The position numbers and the translations under genes are program-made. A DNA stretch of 64,000 bases. It comes from Aphrocallistes beatrix (Eukaryota > Porifera > Hexactinellida > Sceptrulophora > Aphrocallistidae). The stretch's first letter is position 1, and every line of letters begins with the position of its first letter. The stretch is taken from NCBI GenBank assembly GCA_963281255.1, contig OY725494.1, forward strand, positions 496,001 through 560,000, in the 5' to 3' direction. The notes under the pieces were generated by a model, which made no database searches, was not told where the DNA came from, and was given only the letters and a program-made list of their open reading frames with translations. Positions 46,507 to 57,928 of the stretch are shown here, piece after piece.

Positions 46507-46916
46507 GGGATTATTTAGGAGCACGAGACGCTCTTTAGGCGTATGATTTTAAGCCTGAAAGTGTTTAGGAGCGTGAAAATCCAGAATATTACCCAATTTA
46601 CCCTATAATATAATGCTATTTAGCGATTTAGGCGTAAGAAGTCTTTTGACTATAGCTCCACTCAAGTTCTGAGCTCAGAGCAAAATGTCGACTCATCATG
46701 GAACTATGACGTCATTGTCACATTATTAAAAGTTAAGCAATACAGTTATTCGAGCATAACTCAGCCATTATAGGAGATAGAAAGCTGAAATTTTAATAGA
46801 ATGTGTATATTAATATACCTCATATATGATGCAACTATCATCTAAAAACTTTGTTATGACATCATCATTACTCATCAAAATTTTATAAATTGATAAATTT
46901 GGAGGTAATAAAAACT

Positions 46917-47022
46917 ATTATTCGCATGCGAATAAGCTACTATTCGCATGCGAATAAGATACTATTCGCATGAGAACAAGCTACTATTCGCATGCGAACA
47001 AGTTACTATTTGCATATGCGAT
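46917..47022 (+). repeat. Left 22-bp minisatellite array (~5 copies)
   Basis: Units of ATTCGCATGCGAATAAGCTACT, the later copies diverged. The core ATTCGCATGCGAAT is a perfect palindrome. Orientation is opposite to the right array. Confidence 0.9.
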
Positions 47023-47084
47023 TAAATTACAATGATCATATTTAAGGAAATGTCACAAAAATATTCCCACAGAATGACATAGGC

Positions 47085-47238
47085 GTAGGCTCCGGTCGGG
47101 TTGGTAGGGCCTTTGCCTTACATGAATTAGCCGAAGGCTATTACCTTCTATTAGCTATGCTACGATTTGTCCAAAATGTCCCTACCAATCATGCAAGCCT
47201 AAAGGCCCCAACCAATCCTCATTCCGAGTCTACGCCCT
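47085..47238. mobile_element. Small MITE (~150 bp)
   Basis: Left GGCGTAGGCTCCGGTCGGG faces right CATTCCGAGTCTACGCC. Internal GGTTGGTAGGGCC mirrored by GGCCCCAACCAATCC. A related copy lies at 51645-51805 and half of one at 48127-48157. Confidence 0.65.
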
Positions 47239-47407
47239 GTAATGGTATCCCCTGGTCCTTACAATTCGAAATATTTGGACCCTTCGGAACCAATATTTCA
47301 AAGTTATACTGAAATATATGGACCACTCTTAAATGATCGGTCTCCATTAAGTGCGAGTATGGAGATCATGATTTTTGATTATTTTTATTGTATCTTTGTT
47401 CAATACT

Positions 47408-47630
47408 ATAAGCTGGGGCGACTTTGGGCCTAAGAGGTGACTTTGTCCCACAATAGCAATTTTAATAAAATATACTCAATTTATGAATCAATTGCTAATA
47501 TGCTGAATGAAACTCTCAATATATCCAAAGGTATTTAAACTGCAGTATTTCTAAGTTGGAGTATATTTTATTAAAATTGCTATTGTGGGACAAAGTCACC
47601 TCTTAGGGCCATAGTCGCCCCAGTTTACGG
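47408..47630. mobile_element. MITE (~220 bp) with ~70-bp inverted ends
   Basis: TAAGCTGGGGCGACTTTGG at the left is mirrored by CATAGTCGCCCCAGTTTA at the right. The arms extend through CACCTCTTAGG-type and ATTTTAATAAAATATACTC sequence. Confidence 0.8.
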
Positions 47631-47639
47631 TACCTTCGC

Positions 47640-48540
47640 TGTGTTTTACAATATTATTAATACAATTTGAGGGTATAAATTCAATTACAATTTAAATACT
47701 ATTGTGTGTCAGAATGGCCATGTGAAAGTCACCGAAGCGTATATATTAGATGGACAATGCTCAGGAGTTCAAAATTCCTGAATATACTTATCCCCAATTA
47801 CATACTACTGTAATACTAAATTATTATGGATTTGATAATATCACAGTATGATACCAGGAAGTAACTCATTCTAGTAATACCAACACTAATGGTTGTTACT
47901 AAAACCCGGGACAGGACGGGACAGCTGCAGGATATCCCCGGTTTTGACTAAAATACGGGAATGTCCCAATAGACCCACGTTTCGCTGAATTTAATTATAT
48001 ATCTAGGAGCCAAAACACAATCTATATGTCCTGGCTAGATCAACACGAGTAGTACCTTGCTAAGAGTACGTGCAACTTGGTAGGTTTACTATGTTAGTGT
48101 TCATATTCGTGCAAAGCTGTAGACTCCGGTAGGGTTGGTAGGGCCATGGCAAGTGGCGGATTGAGGGGTGGGCGAGGGTAGACAGCTGCGCACCCTCGAT
48201 CAACCTACCCTTAGATTTTCTCACTGGTGTCTGATATACATAGCAGAAACAAATTGTTATTTACTTATGAAATATTTCTAAATAAGTTCAATGCGTCGTG
48301 GAGGAGATGCGAAGCAATCAATTACGCGGTTTAGATTGATAAATCCTTACCTCTCTCTGTTTACGCTAAAGAACTCCTAACCCACTAAGTTTTTAATTAT
48401 AGGGATACATCGCATAAAAGGATGCACAAACTGCAAAAATCAAATAAAATTAGATCTTCGGCTTTCCAAAAAAGGCTACGCACAACAGTGACTTCTGTTC
48501 TTAACATTTCGGCCTCAACCTCTCAGTTCTAAGCAATCCG
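47640..48540. other. No recognised gene
   Basis: Contains a CGGGACAGGACGGGACAGC patch near 47907-47930 that recalls the TCCCGC repeats of 33054-33718. Otherwise nothing. Confidence 0.4.
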
Positions 48541-48544
48541 AAAC

Positions 48545-50445
48545 ATTTCGCAAAAAGGACACGATGATAGCTGCCTCAAGAAACTTTTCAGATCCTGGTG
48601 TCAGAACAGATATCCCATGGTAGATGTCATTGTGCTCTTGTTCGAGGAAACGCCGGTTAATTCTTCATGGACAGCAGCGCATATAGGGATATACACCAAC
48701 TGATGGAACTCATCAGATCCCTGGATATTGTTACGATACTCTACCATGTCTGCTCTAGCCCTCCTGATACGACGAACAGGTGACGCTTGTAGTCCACAGT
48801 AGTCAATAATAACGTTAGCTTTTGTTAGCTATCTGGTCCTATTGCTCATCTGCGTTTGGAAACGTTTGAGGATCCATTTCTTCGCTTAGTGAGCACACTA
48901 TCTGTTGTGCTCTATCTATCTAGAGTAAGCTTCGGACACTGCAGTGCTTCAGTAATGCCAGCGCATTGCCCCAATGACCTTCATAATCTCTACGTGTACC
49001 ACGAAATTACTAGTAAGTTGTGTAAGCAGGCTAGGAGCAATTGGAGCCGATTGCTTTCCCCAGCTCCGATATTCATATCTCACTTGGCACTTGAGATATG
49101 AATATCGTAATACATCGGGACGACTAAATGGTACTCCATCCTTGCCATAGGGGCAGCTCTCTGCAGAAACTGCACTAAAATGGTCGCCCGACTAGATTTC
49201 GCAGCTAAAACTGATCCCCCGGACCAATTTTGGCCTGGCAGGAATAGTGGCAGAGAAGAACTTATGCAAAGATCGTATAGTATGTAACATATCCGTTACG
49301 CGTCTCATGTTAGTACATACCGCGACAACCACCAGATTGAGTCTATGAGCATGGCAGTGAGCATAAAAACTCAATGGAGCAACTTCCTTGATGAGACTTT
49401 GGGCGCCCCTGTGGATCCTACGCATAACGGAAGCGTCGTCATAGCACTGTCCAACCATACCACTTCTGAAGTCGATTTTGATATCCCTGAGACAATCTAG
49501 AATGGTTTTCGAGAGAGATACTGCAGCCAGTCCTTCACAGGCATAGAACCCAATACATGACTCAGTAATACTGCTGCAGAGCTGCCTTTGCACTAAGTAC
49601 CTACTTCTTTCCTGTGCGATGGCTGCCTTTGCACTCATCGCACAGGAAAGAAGTACTTAGTTGTCCGCACCACCGCAGATTGTTTCTAGAACGATATCTG
49701 CCGCTATGGAGATCAGCTCATTCTGAATTGATTTCGACGTGTACTTTGCACTGGATGGATTCTTGCTACCCATACCATCTACGCCCAGCAGTCGAGAAGA
49801 CACAATATTATCATATTCTGACACAATTCCCAAAAACAGCAAGGATATTGCCAGGGTTTACCTTGGTATTAGTTAGATTTTCACGGTGTCCACGAAAGGC
49901 GATGCCATGCCGGCGGCAACAAAGAAGCACTGATTTCAGAATAACCGTTAGATAATGCTGATTCTCTTGAATATGTTTAGCAGTGGCGTAGCACTGACTC
50001 AAAAAGTGGTCCGGCTAAAAACATGTAAACCATGAGTTGGACTCGGAATTTTGCTAAAAGCCGGACCATCTGATCCTTGCCCAAAAAAGTGGTCCTGCCA
50101 AAGCCGGACCTGCCGCACCTACTCCTACGCCTATGTTTAGTATGTCGACATTTAGCATTTGAGTGATACTGGCATTATTTTCTTGCATCCTCAAGAACTC
50201 CTCTCAAGCAGTAACTAATTATTTGTGTCTTTCAGATGCACTGTGCTCCGGCATTCGGATGGACGCATCCTTCAAGTTGTCGAACCCTGATGCAAATGGA
50301 GTGGTTCGAATTTCAGAGCAGCGAGAGAAAAAACGACAAAGACAACAGTCCACGGCATTTTCCTTTTGTGACTATTCTGCCCACTTATGTTTCGAAAACC
50401 AGTTGAACACAAACGAACGGCCCTGGGTATTTTGGGATAGTTAGT
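48545..50445 (-). pseudogene. hAT-superfamily transposase (TTF-type/ZMYM1-like), decayed
   Basis: Minus strand, in order: an N-terminal TTF-type zinc-finger region (WFSKHKWAEYSHKKENAVDC, GFDNLKDASI, 50400-50250); QENQHYLTVILKSVLLC and GIAFRGHRENL (49970-49880); YTSKSIQNELISIAADIVLETI (49755-49680); ESCIGFYACEGL (49570-49530); MVGQCYDDASVMRRIHRGAQS (49460-49400) and YAHCHAHRLNLVV (49360-49320). These are the conserved steps of DUF4371/hAT transposases, including the GQxYDxAxxM aspartate motif. The C-terminal dimerisation region is barely recognisable. There are several frameshifts, a small inverted duplication at 49593-49658, and a hAT MITE inserted at 49981. Nonfunctional. Confidence 0.8.
49981..50132. 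mobile_element. hAT MITE (152 bp) inside the hAT transposase
   Basis: Begins CAGTGGCGTAGCACTG, ends CTACTCCTACGCCT; flanks ATGTTTAG at 49973-49980 and 50133-50140 form an exact 8-bp duplication. The interior has mirrored GTGGTCCGGC motifs. Confidence 0.85.
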
Positions 50446-50465
50446 TAGTTGGGGCTGTGTGGGTG

Positions 50466-50573
50466 TTGGAAAATAGAATGAGACCTGGGGGGGCCTAAGA
50501 GCGAGCGACGGTAAAAGTTTTGGAAAATAGAATGAGACCTGGGGGGGCCCAAGAGCGAGCGACGGTAAGGGGG
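50466..50573 (+). repeat. Tandem duplication of a 54-bp GC-rich unit
   Basis: TTGGAAAATAGAATGAGACC followed by a G-run and AAGAGCGAGCGACGGTAA occurs twice (50466 and 50520) with one substitution; a G-rich tail follows to about 50590. Confidence 0.85.
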
Positions 50574-50589
50574 GTCTGGGGGCAAGCCT

Positions 50590-51215
50590 CCAGAAATTTT
50601 AAAAAATCATAGATGCTCAAATATTGATATACAGCTATTGTTGTCACCTAGGGAAAATAAAATCTCGGACTATAGTGGCAGCAAAAATGTAATTGGGATA
50701 TATATTTAGACTCAATTAACATAATTTTGGGGTTTAGTTGTAACCTATAAACCTATATGTTTGTGTGAATTCATGTCATACCATAGCTTCTTCCACTGCT
50801 CTATTGCCAAGCACTGGCTCCACAGGCTCCAAACCTGGGGGGAACCGCCCCCATGTATGAATGTTCGGAGACTCTCTACTAGTCGAGCATATCGGGTTCG
50901 TCTGTTCTTCGTCTTCTCTTGAACATTTAGATCTGAAACATTCTAGTATCATTCGAATTATAATTTTTTTGTAAAACAACAACATGAACATTGATTATAC
51001 TGTATACAATTAATTAAAACTTCTTGATCAGCAGACTACACGATTTATAATATGAATTATGGAAATAATAACTATCACACTGGTGTATTTGATTTAGAAA
51101 GCTTAAGGTGATAAATAGTCATGGGAGAACAAAATAGTGTTGGAATCTGGGAAGTAAATTTGTGCTTGAGTTTTCAGTTGCCCACCCAATCAGATTCGCA
51201 TATATTAAAAAGTGC
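50590..51215. other. Repeat-derived stretch, no gene
   Basis: 50610-50695 matches 11660-11740 (AGATGCTCAAATAT...GGACTATAGTG). Nothing else recognised. Confidence 0.4.
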
Positions 51216-51350
51216 AATCGTCACATTGCGCATGATCAATTGACACATTGCGCATGATCAATTGCACATTGCGTACGATCAGTTGGACTAAGTCCATTAT
51301 GCATGCGGAATCGTCATATTGTGGATGATCAATTGCCACATTAGGGAGGA
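51216..51350 (+). repeat. Degenerate CACATTGCGCATGATCAATTG repeats
   Basis: Three close and about two diverged units of CACATTGCGCATGATCAATT, with TCACATTGCG preceding. Confidence 0.75.
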
Positions 51351-52173
51351 ATACAATCCCAATGGTGAAGAATGGAGGCTTTTAGGTCCGATTGATAGGA
51401 TCCTCTGCTCGGTCCGAAGCGTTTTAGTTGGAGATTGGATCAAAAAATGAGCCGAAATGAGGCTTTTTTGAGCTAAAAATTCAATGCAGTGTGGTGGATT
51501 TAGCGGCATTAATCTCTGGAATAGTTTCGTATATATAGAAATATTTAAAGTGATTTTTGCATATTATGTGCAAAGTGATGATAGATCATGCGCAATGGAC
51601 TTTTTAATACCTCAGATTCGATGCCTCACTGATGCCCATCCTGTTGTAGCCCGCAGCGCCGACCCTGGCCATAGCCCTACCAATAATTTGTCGAAGGCCA
51701 TTATCTTCTATTAGACATAATACGATTTGTCCAAAATAGCTCTACCAATCCTGAGTCCTTGCCCAAAGACCCTAACAATCCTCACTCCGAGTCGACGGCC
51801 CTGACGTAATCATGACTAGAGTCACTATTAGTCAGAGAGAGAGCATTTGTTTACTGTATTAATGACAACTAAAAGCCTTCCATATACGCCACCCATTCCG
51901 TTCTTGGCGGGACATTCCCGATTTTACAATATTCTATTGAACAAATATTTATAGTGGTCACCTGTTTATTCCATCTGCTTAAAAATAGTACCGTGGTCGA
52001 CTTTCCTATTACAATTGACCTCTATATAATGATGGTCCATATATTTTAGGGGATAACACTGAAATATTAGTTCCGAGGGGAGTCCAAATATTACGAAATA
52101 TATGGACCGGGGAACCATTCTGGGGGTGTCTATTTTTCGTGTAACAGTACCTTGAATCTAATTCGTAATTTTT
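51351..52173. other. Mixed repeat fragments
   Basis: 51645-51805 is a second copy of the 47085 MITE (CGAAGGCCATTATCTTCTATTAG). 52020-52110 carries mirrored TGGTCCATATATTTTA / AAATATATGGACC. No gene. Confidence 0.45.
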
Positions 52174-52437
52174 GCTTATTCGCATGCGAATAGTAGCTTA
52201 TTCGCATGCGAATAGTAGCTTGTTCGCATGCGAATAGTAGCTTGTTCGCATGCGAATAGTAGCTTGTTCGCATGCGAATAGTAGCTTATTCGCATGCGAA
52301 TAGTAGCTTATTCGCATGCGAATAGTAGCTTGTTCGCATGCGAATAGTAGCTTATTCGGATGCGAATAGTAGCTTATTCGCATGCGAATAGTAGCTTGTT
52401 CGCATGCGAATAGTAGCTTATTCTCATGCGAATAGTA
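52174..52437 (+). repeat. Right 22-bp minisatellite array, exactly 12 copies
   Basis: Units of GCTTRTTCGCATGCGAATAGTA, 12 x 22 = 264 bp, only R alternation and two other substitutions. This is the inverse orientation of the array at 46917. The long minus-strand frame here is an artefact of the 22-bp period. Confidence 0.95.
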
Positions 52438-52612
52438 ATTTTCAATATATGTAAATTTGGTGATCTTTCGTGCGATATAGATTAGAACAGTAGGACAGAC
52501 GTGTTTAGTGCTGTTAACTCCCATATAATTAATCAATGGTGACCACAGGCGCCTCCGGCGGACACAAAGTGTCCGCCAGCCGCGCAGCGCAAGGAAGCGA
52601 AGCGCGCTTGTA

Positions 52613-52867
52613 GAATTAAAAATAGAATTGAAAAATAGAATCACTCACCAGATTAAGAAAGGGAAAGTGGCCTAGGTGCAGAGCACCTGTCTCCCTCCTC
52701 GCTCACTCGGGGAGCTGTGTAGGCTTATATTGGAGAGTGCTTGCTGGCTGTGGTGGAGTGGAAGAAGTGGAGATAAATTTTTCCGCCACTGCTCGTCCAT
52801 GGTTACGCCGTACTTTAGACAACTCTCCATTAGTACCTGCCACTTCACATCCGAGGTAGCAGTAAGG
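52613..52867. other. GC-rich leader of the retroelement
   Basis: Composition already matches the retroelement. No LTR or primer-binding site recognised, so the 5' end may be truncated. Confidence 0.4.
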
Positions 52868-54095
52868 CCCAGTTCTACTTCTTCGACGCCTTCGAAGTGT
52901 TTGTAGATACGGCCGTTCAGGTCTCTCAAGCAAAGAAGACCTCCCACTGAAAGAGTGGATCAGGTCAAAGGAAGGAGACTTGGCTGAGGACGCGGCTCTG
53001 CAGTTTGGAATGGTGCTCCGAAAAGCGCTGGCGGAGAAAGGTATCCCCACCGACCATGGATGTCGTGTTCAGCATGTTAGGGAGGTCTCCCCCTCCTCTG
53101 AACTGGGCGAGTCTGGGGAAAGAAGTAACGATTCTAGTGAACCCGAGACCATCAAAGTGCAGCAAATTAGTCGAGAAAGCCGGAAGAGAGAGCCCAAGGG
53201 AAAACCCGGACGACTACAATGCTATTGCTGTGGTTCTCGTGACCACCTGTTTCGTTTTTGTCCGAACAAGCGTTGCTCAATGTGCGGTAGATCAGGTCAT
53301 AAGCCCGCCGACTGCGCTCAGAAAGGGATCAGAACTGGAGACCAAAAGGAGTCAAGGACTAACGATAGAAACAGAGTGTTCCTGGCGTCTGGCGGCGACG
53401 AAGAAGCTGTAACGATCGAGGTGTACTTAGGCCCCCATAGAATCGAAGCTATGTTAGATACGGGTGCGAAGCCCAGCGTGATCGACGTCGACACAGCACA
53501 CAGGCTAGATCTTCGGGTCGTTCCGGATGCGCACAAAGTCTACGGCCTATGTAACAACCCTGTCAGGGTTATGGGATATGTGGAAGTACCAATCAGAGTG
53601 GGCGATATGGAACCCTTAACAGAGCGGTTCGAGGTCTTGGACAGCGGTGAACCTACACTGCTATTAGGGCGGAAGTTTATGGAGAACCTCGGGGAGGTTA
53701 CCTTCGACTGGGTTAATGGTCGAGTCCGGTTTGGGAAATCTTGGGCTACCGTTCACAAGACCCTAGGCGGAGCTACCCCCTTGGTGCGAGCTAGAGTGGC
53801 CAAACAAGACGATCCCGAGGTAGCCACAATTAGTACCGATAGCGACAAGATGATATGTACGAAGCTCTTCCCAAAGGAGAGAGATATACTCGAGCATACA
53901 GTGAAGGACTTTGATGGCATATTTGCAACCCACCATAAACGTCCAAGACGGTGCCTCATCGACGAACCGCACCGGATCCAGACTGGTAACGTACCCCCCC
54001 AGAGATCGCGCCCGAGGAGAGTCCCCTTGCATTGGGAATCCGAAATCGCCAGACAATTAGAGGAGATGCTATCCGCCGACCCTCCCAATCTGTAG
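52868..54095 (+). pseudogene. Ty3/gypsy retroelement: gag end, zinc knuckles, protease
   Basis: The frame is open from about 52871 (the ATG-less part upstream is gag-like, charged) to the TAG at 54093-54095. Two CCHC knuckles stand in tandem, CYCCGSRDHLFRFC and CSMCGRSGHKPADC (53218-53310). The aspartic protease active site MLDTGAKPSVID is at 53450-53485, and LLLGRKFMENLG the flap/C-terminal motif. A linker then leads towards reverse transcriptase, which is one frame off: the shift lies just before the TAG. GC content and codon use differ sharply from the AT-rich surroundings. Confidence 0.85.
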
Positions 54096-54107
54096 ACCCA
54101 GCAAGTC

Positions 54108-55155
54108 ACCCTGGTCCTCCGACGTAGTTTTAGTCCGAAAGAGAGACGGAACCTTGCGATTCGCGGTCGATTACCGCCGACTAAACTCCGTGACTAAGCG
54201 CGACGAGTATAGCCTACCTAACCCCCAGTCAATTTTCGATCGCCTCGCAGGGAGCCGCTATTTCTCGAAACTGGATATCGCCTCGGCTTATTGGTCTATA
54301 TCTGTTCACCCGGATGATGTCGAGAAAACGGCATTCTACACCCCTAGGGGTTTATACGAAATGAATGCGATGCCGTTTGGGTTGTGCAATGCCCAGGCCA
54401 CCTTCCAGAGGGTGATGGACAGGGCTCTGGAGGGCACCCCTAATTGCGAGAGCTATGTTGATGACATCTTGATCTATTCCCCGAACTTCGATTCTCACGT
54501 ACAGCACCTAAGAATGGTATTCGACCGTCTAGGCAAGGCTGGTCTCCAATTGCGGAGGGATAAATGCAAGCTAGGTCACAGATCTCTCGAATTCCTTGGA
54601 CACAGGGTAACCGAGGAAGGGAAGAGTCCAGTACCGGAATACCTAGAGAGGCTCAAGTCCTTTCCGGTACCCCGAACACTTACGGAACTTCAGCGATTTA
54701 TCGGTACGGCAAACTATTATCGATGCTACATTGAGAGAATGTCCGAGATTGCGCATCCCCTGTACTCCCTGTTACGTAAGGGCAGGAGGTGGAATTGGGA
54801 CGAAGCTTGCCAAAAGGCGTTTGAAGAGTTGCGCACATGACTAGTCCGCGAACCCGTATCTCTTGCTCACCCCAAATGGAATGAGAATTTCTACGTGGAA
54901 GCTGACGCGTGCACAACAGGAGTCGCGGCCATTCTATCGCAGCTGGACGAGCACACCGGGAAACTACGACCCAACCAGTTCTTTTCTGCCGCGCTTAGCT
55001 CCAGTCAGGTGAACTACTCGGCTGGCCAGCTGGAAGCGTGGGCATTAGTTGCGGCTACCCGCAAATGGTCAGTATACCTTAAGGGGGCACCGAGTGTAAT
55101 TCTCTTAACAGATCATTGCCCTCTTCAGTGGTTACAGACGCAAAAGGGATCCTAA
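54108..55155 (+). pseudogene. Ty3/gypsy retroelement: reverse transcriptase and RNase H
   Basis: Contains the RT palm motifs VDYRRLNSVT, FSKLDIASAYWSI, MPFGLCNAQATFQRVMD and the catalytic YVDDILIYS (about 54454-54480), then the thumb motif LQRFIGTANYYR. An internal TGA at 54838-54840 precedes the RNase H domain, recognisable from VEADACTTGVAAILSQ, YSAGQLEAWALV and LLTDHCPLQWL. A frameshift near 55145 separates it from the next frame. Family role: cDNA synthesis. Confidence 0.9.
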
Positions 55156-56903
55156 ACGCAATTATGCACGCTGGCTGATCGAGTTGCAGGAACTTCCCTT
55201 TCGCATCGGATACCGACCCGGTCGTCAGAACGTGGTGGCGGATTACCTTAGCCGAAACCCCGCACTAGAGGTAGACGAGGAGGTCGATCACGATCCCCTC
55301 GAGGAGAGAGTTTTTCATGTAAGTGGACCTGAGGGTTTGTACGAGAGGATTGGAGAGCAGCAGCGTCAGGACGACACAATTCGGATCGCCCTAGAACAAT
55401 TACGAAATGGGGGAGTGCTAACGGGCCAGTTCAAGAGGGTAGCAGATAGACTCGGGGTCAGAGAAGGAGTGTTGCACTTCCAAGGCAGACGGGTTGTACC
55501 ATCACACCTCCGTCAGGAGACGATTGAGGCGTCGCACGCCCAACATCACTTCGGACAGGCGGGGACATTAGAGTCGCTCAGGAAGCACTTTTTCTGGCCC
55601 CGCATGGTGCGCGATGTCAAGGCATTTTGCAGAGGATGCCTTGTCTGTCAAAGGTCGAAGTACGGCAATAGCGGACGTGAACCAATGTACCCGATGGAGC
55701 TGGGAGAAGGGATCCCAGGTGAAGCAGTTGCAATGGACATTGGAACATTGCCCTGGACCGACAACCAAGAAGAGGGCCACAGATATTTTCTCCTAATGGT
55801 CGATTTGTTCTCACGTTACGTGGAGTTACAGCCTCTAAAGGACCAGGAAGCTAGTAGTGTGCTCAAAGCGTTCGAACAGGGCTGGGTTTACAGGGGACAT
55901 GAGATGCCCTCGATTGTATTAACGGACGGGAGCAAATGTGGACGGCCAGTTGGTCCGAGAATTTTGTAGGAGGGCAGGAATTAACAAGAGGCGCACAACT
56001 CCCTATCACCCCCAATGCGATGGCATGGCGGAACGTCATATCGGGTTGGTTAAACAGGTGATACGGTGTCTGCAGGCAGACCGGCATCTTTCGAAAGGTT
56101 CATGGCCGGAATTACTAACCGAAGTGAGCTTTCACATTAACAGCATGAAGAATGCAACCAGTGGATTATCGCCACACCTCCTCACTTTCGGTCGCGAACC
56201 TCATTCACCGCTCGACGCTTGGTGTAGCAATCTCAGCGAAGGAGGGAGAAATTCACACGAAGAGTACTTGGAGACTCTAGAGAAGAAAAAGGAGGAGCTG
56301 GAGAGCATTGCCCGTAGTAGGATCGAAAGGAACCTATCGAAAGCTAGGCAGCGATACAACTCTGGAAAGCACGAGACAGAGGTCGAGGAGGGGGACATGG
56401 TCATGCTCAAACTGAGCTTAGTACAAGACGCACTGTCACCAAGATACGACGGCCCCTTTCAAGTAATAAAGAGAAGAGGGCCCGACGTAAAAGTACGTGT
56501 GGCAGCTAAAGACAGATGGGTGCATCTCAACAATGTGAAGAGGTACTCTGAGCCAGCGCGAATGATGGTGCATGGGACAGTACAAACAGAGGAGAGGAAC
56601 CAAAACATGACAGGTGATGGAGCTGGAGTTATCGATCCTCCAGACCAAAACACGAATGACGTCACAGCAGAAGATACCTTGGAGGACGATCTCTTGGACT
56701 ACGGAGCGAGTCTTTGTTCAGACTCGATGAGCGAACCAGGTGAACTGCCTCCGAACGTCGACTGGGACGATTCTTCAGAGTTGGAAGAGGAATTAGAAAA
56801 TCGTTACCCTCGAAGGTCTAGGAGGCCACCCAAATACCTAGCAGACTACTCGACTGGGGAGGAACTTGATTCACATAAGGCGAGCCGCAGGTCCAAGAAC
56901 TAA
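55145..56903 (+). pseudogene. Ty3/gypsy retroelement: integrase and C-terminal tail
   Basis: Starts with the connection VVADYLSRNP, then the HHCC-type zinc domain (HHFGQAGTLESLRK, CRGCLVCQRSK), the rve core with D at AMDIGTLPW and D at VLTDG. After a 1-nt slip near 55932 the reading continues with TTPYHPQCDGMAERHIG, carrying the catalytic E, and the SPHLLTFGREP motif. A C-terminal GDMVMLKL ... RYDGPFQVI fold and an acidic tail reach the stop at 56901-56903. No envelope gene, chromodomain or 3' LTR recognised. Confidence 0.88.
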
Positions 56904-57599
56904 TGACGGAGAGATGTTATGAGTACTTATGTTTGTTTACCTTAGTCGCTTAGGAACAGTAAACAATAGGCATTAGACTCAATCTTATATAGTTGTGTAC
57001 CTGTTGTTTACCTAGTTCACATACTGTTTAGTATTTCTCTTTGCATTATATTGAAGTATCAGTTACATATTTCCAATCGCGACATATTTAACCAATTTTA
57101 GACATGCCTTTTTGGTTTCATCTCGTGTTACCAAGTGTTACCAATCTCAAGATTCTAGTTCTTCTAGTTTTTGTGCAATAAGCAAAAGAATGAAATCACA
57201 AAATGCTACGTAATGATGATGATTTAGCATATATTGAAAATCGTATGATTCGTATGATATATGTCTGCAGCTTCACAAAATATTTCAGGGCGATATCTTT
57301 TAAACTCTGGTCTGTGCACCACTTACGGCAGGCCGATCCTACACCAGCACTCATTTTAATACTGTGCTACTACGTATATTATTATATTGGATCATAGATC
57401 CAAAATAATAATATAGGAAGCACAATAAAAATTAAAATGTGACTAATTTGAATGAGTATTATTCGAATCTGTATTCGGATTAGCTATATCCCATATTATT
57501 TAGAAGTAACACTCTTCATGAATAGACCCATTTTAGTACAATTTGTATGTAAAAATAATGAAGTTTTCAAATATGTTTATTCCCTTGGTGTATCTTATA
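56904..57599. other. Downstream of the retroelement; eroded Tc1-MITE-like traces
   Basis: 57120-57150 (TCGTGTTACCAAGTGTTACCA) and 57520-57550 resemble the core and flank of the Tc1-type MITEs. 57375-57410 holds a short hairpin around GGATCATAGATCC. No polypurine tract or LTR was identified. Confidence 0.35.
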
Positions 57600-57740
57600 T
57601 ATTAAAACGCTAGGATTTGTTTGTTTGTTTGTTTGTCCGAATTGATTGAAGAATTGACAAGTAGAGATATGCAAATTGGCATGTAGATGTCAAATGATAT
57701 GACTACGATTAAGTTCTAAAATCTAAGCGACATTTTCACA
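57600..57740 (+). repeat. (TTTG)n-led fragment of the palindrome repeat family
   Basis: A TTTGTTTGTTTG run followed by TCCGAATTGATTGAAGAATTG, the same as the start of the right arm at 5708-5735. Confidence 0.65.
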
Positions 57741-57928
57741 CCTCTGCAAAAAAATGAAAAACAATTTTTCACACCTTTTCTATACAAAATAAATGACTCT
57801 ACACTATCACAATAGAAATTATTGTATGACACTACAATAGATCGCCATTGTTATTAGTACTTCAAAGTCACAACTTATGTTTGATATCTTAAATGTATTA
57901 TAGTGTTTAGCAATAAAATAGATTATGT

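Larger units (their letters stand above)
46903..52452. mobile_element. 5.55 kb hAT-like element with inverted minisatellite ends
   Basis: Flanked by TAAATTTGG on both sides (46894-46902 and 52452-52460 counting the shared T), a sequence present once in the uninterrupted relative (inverse of 61703-61715). Within 15 bp of each end lies an array of the same 22-bp unit in opposite orientation. The interior holds a decayed hAT transposase on the minus strand and several small MITEs. An 8-bp duplication and the transposase type both fit hAT. Confidence 0.7.
46638..52612 (+). mobile_element. ~440-bp GC-terminus element split by a 5.55 kb insertion
   Basis: 46638-46902 (AGTCTTTTGACTATAGCTCC onward) and 52453-52612 (ending AGCGAAGCGCGCTTGT) are, in order, the two halves of the element seen whole and inverted at 61546-61980. 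Everything between is an insertion flanked by AAATTTGG. Confidence 0.75.

Noticed and set aside
49614..50444. Plus-strand frames of 113 and 93 codons
   Set aside because: Antisense to the hAT transposase remnant, whose conserved motifs are on the minus strand.
46917..52437. Spaced 22-bp repeats considered as a CRISPR-like array
   Set aside because: Units are contiguous with no spacers, and the setting is eukaryotic.
52198..52644. 148-codon minus-strand frame with repeated peptide
   Set aside because: The repeated peptide is the translation of the 22-bp minisatellite (period 22 codons per 3 units); not a gene.
52672..53050. Minus-strand frames of 91 and 115 codons in the retroelement leader
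   Set aside because: The plus strand is the coding strand throughout the retroelement; GC-rich DNA gives long antisense frames.
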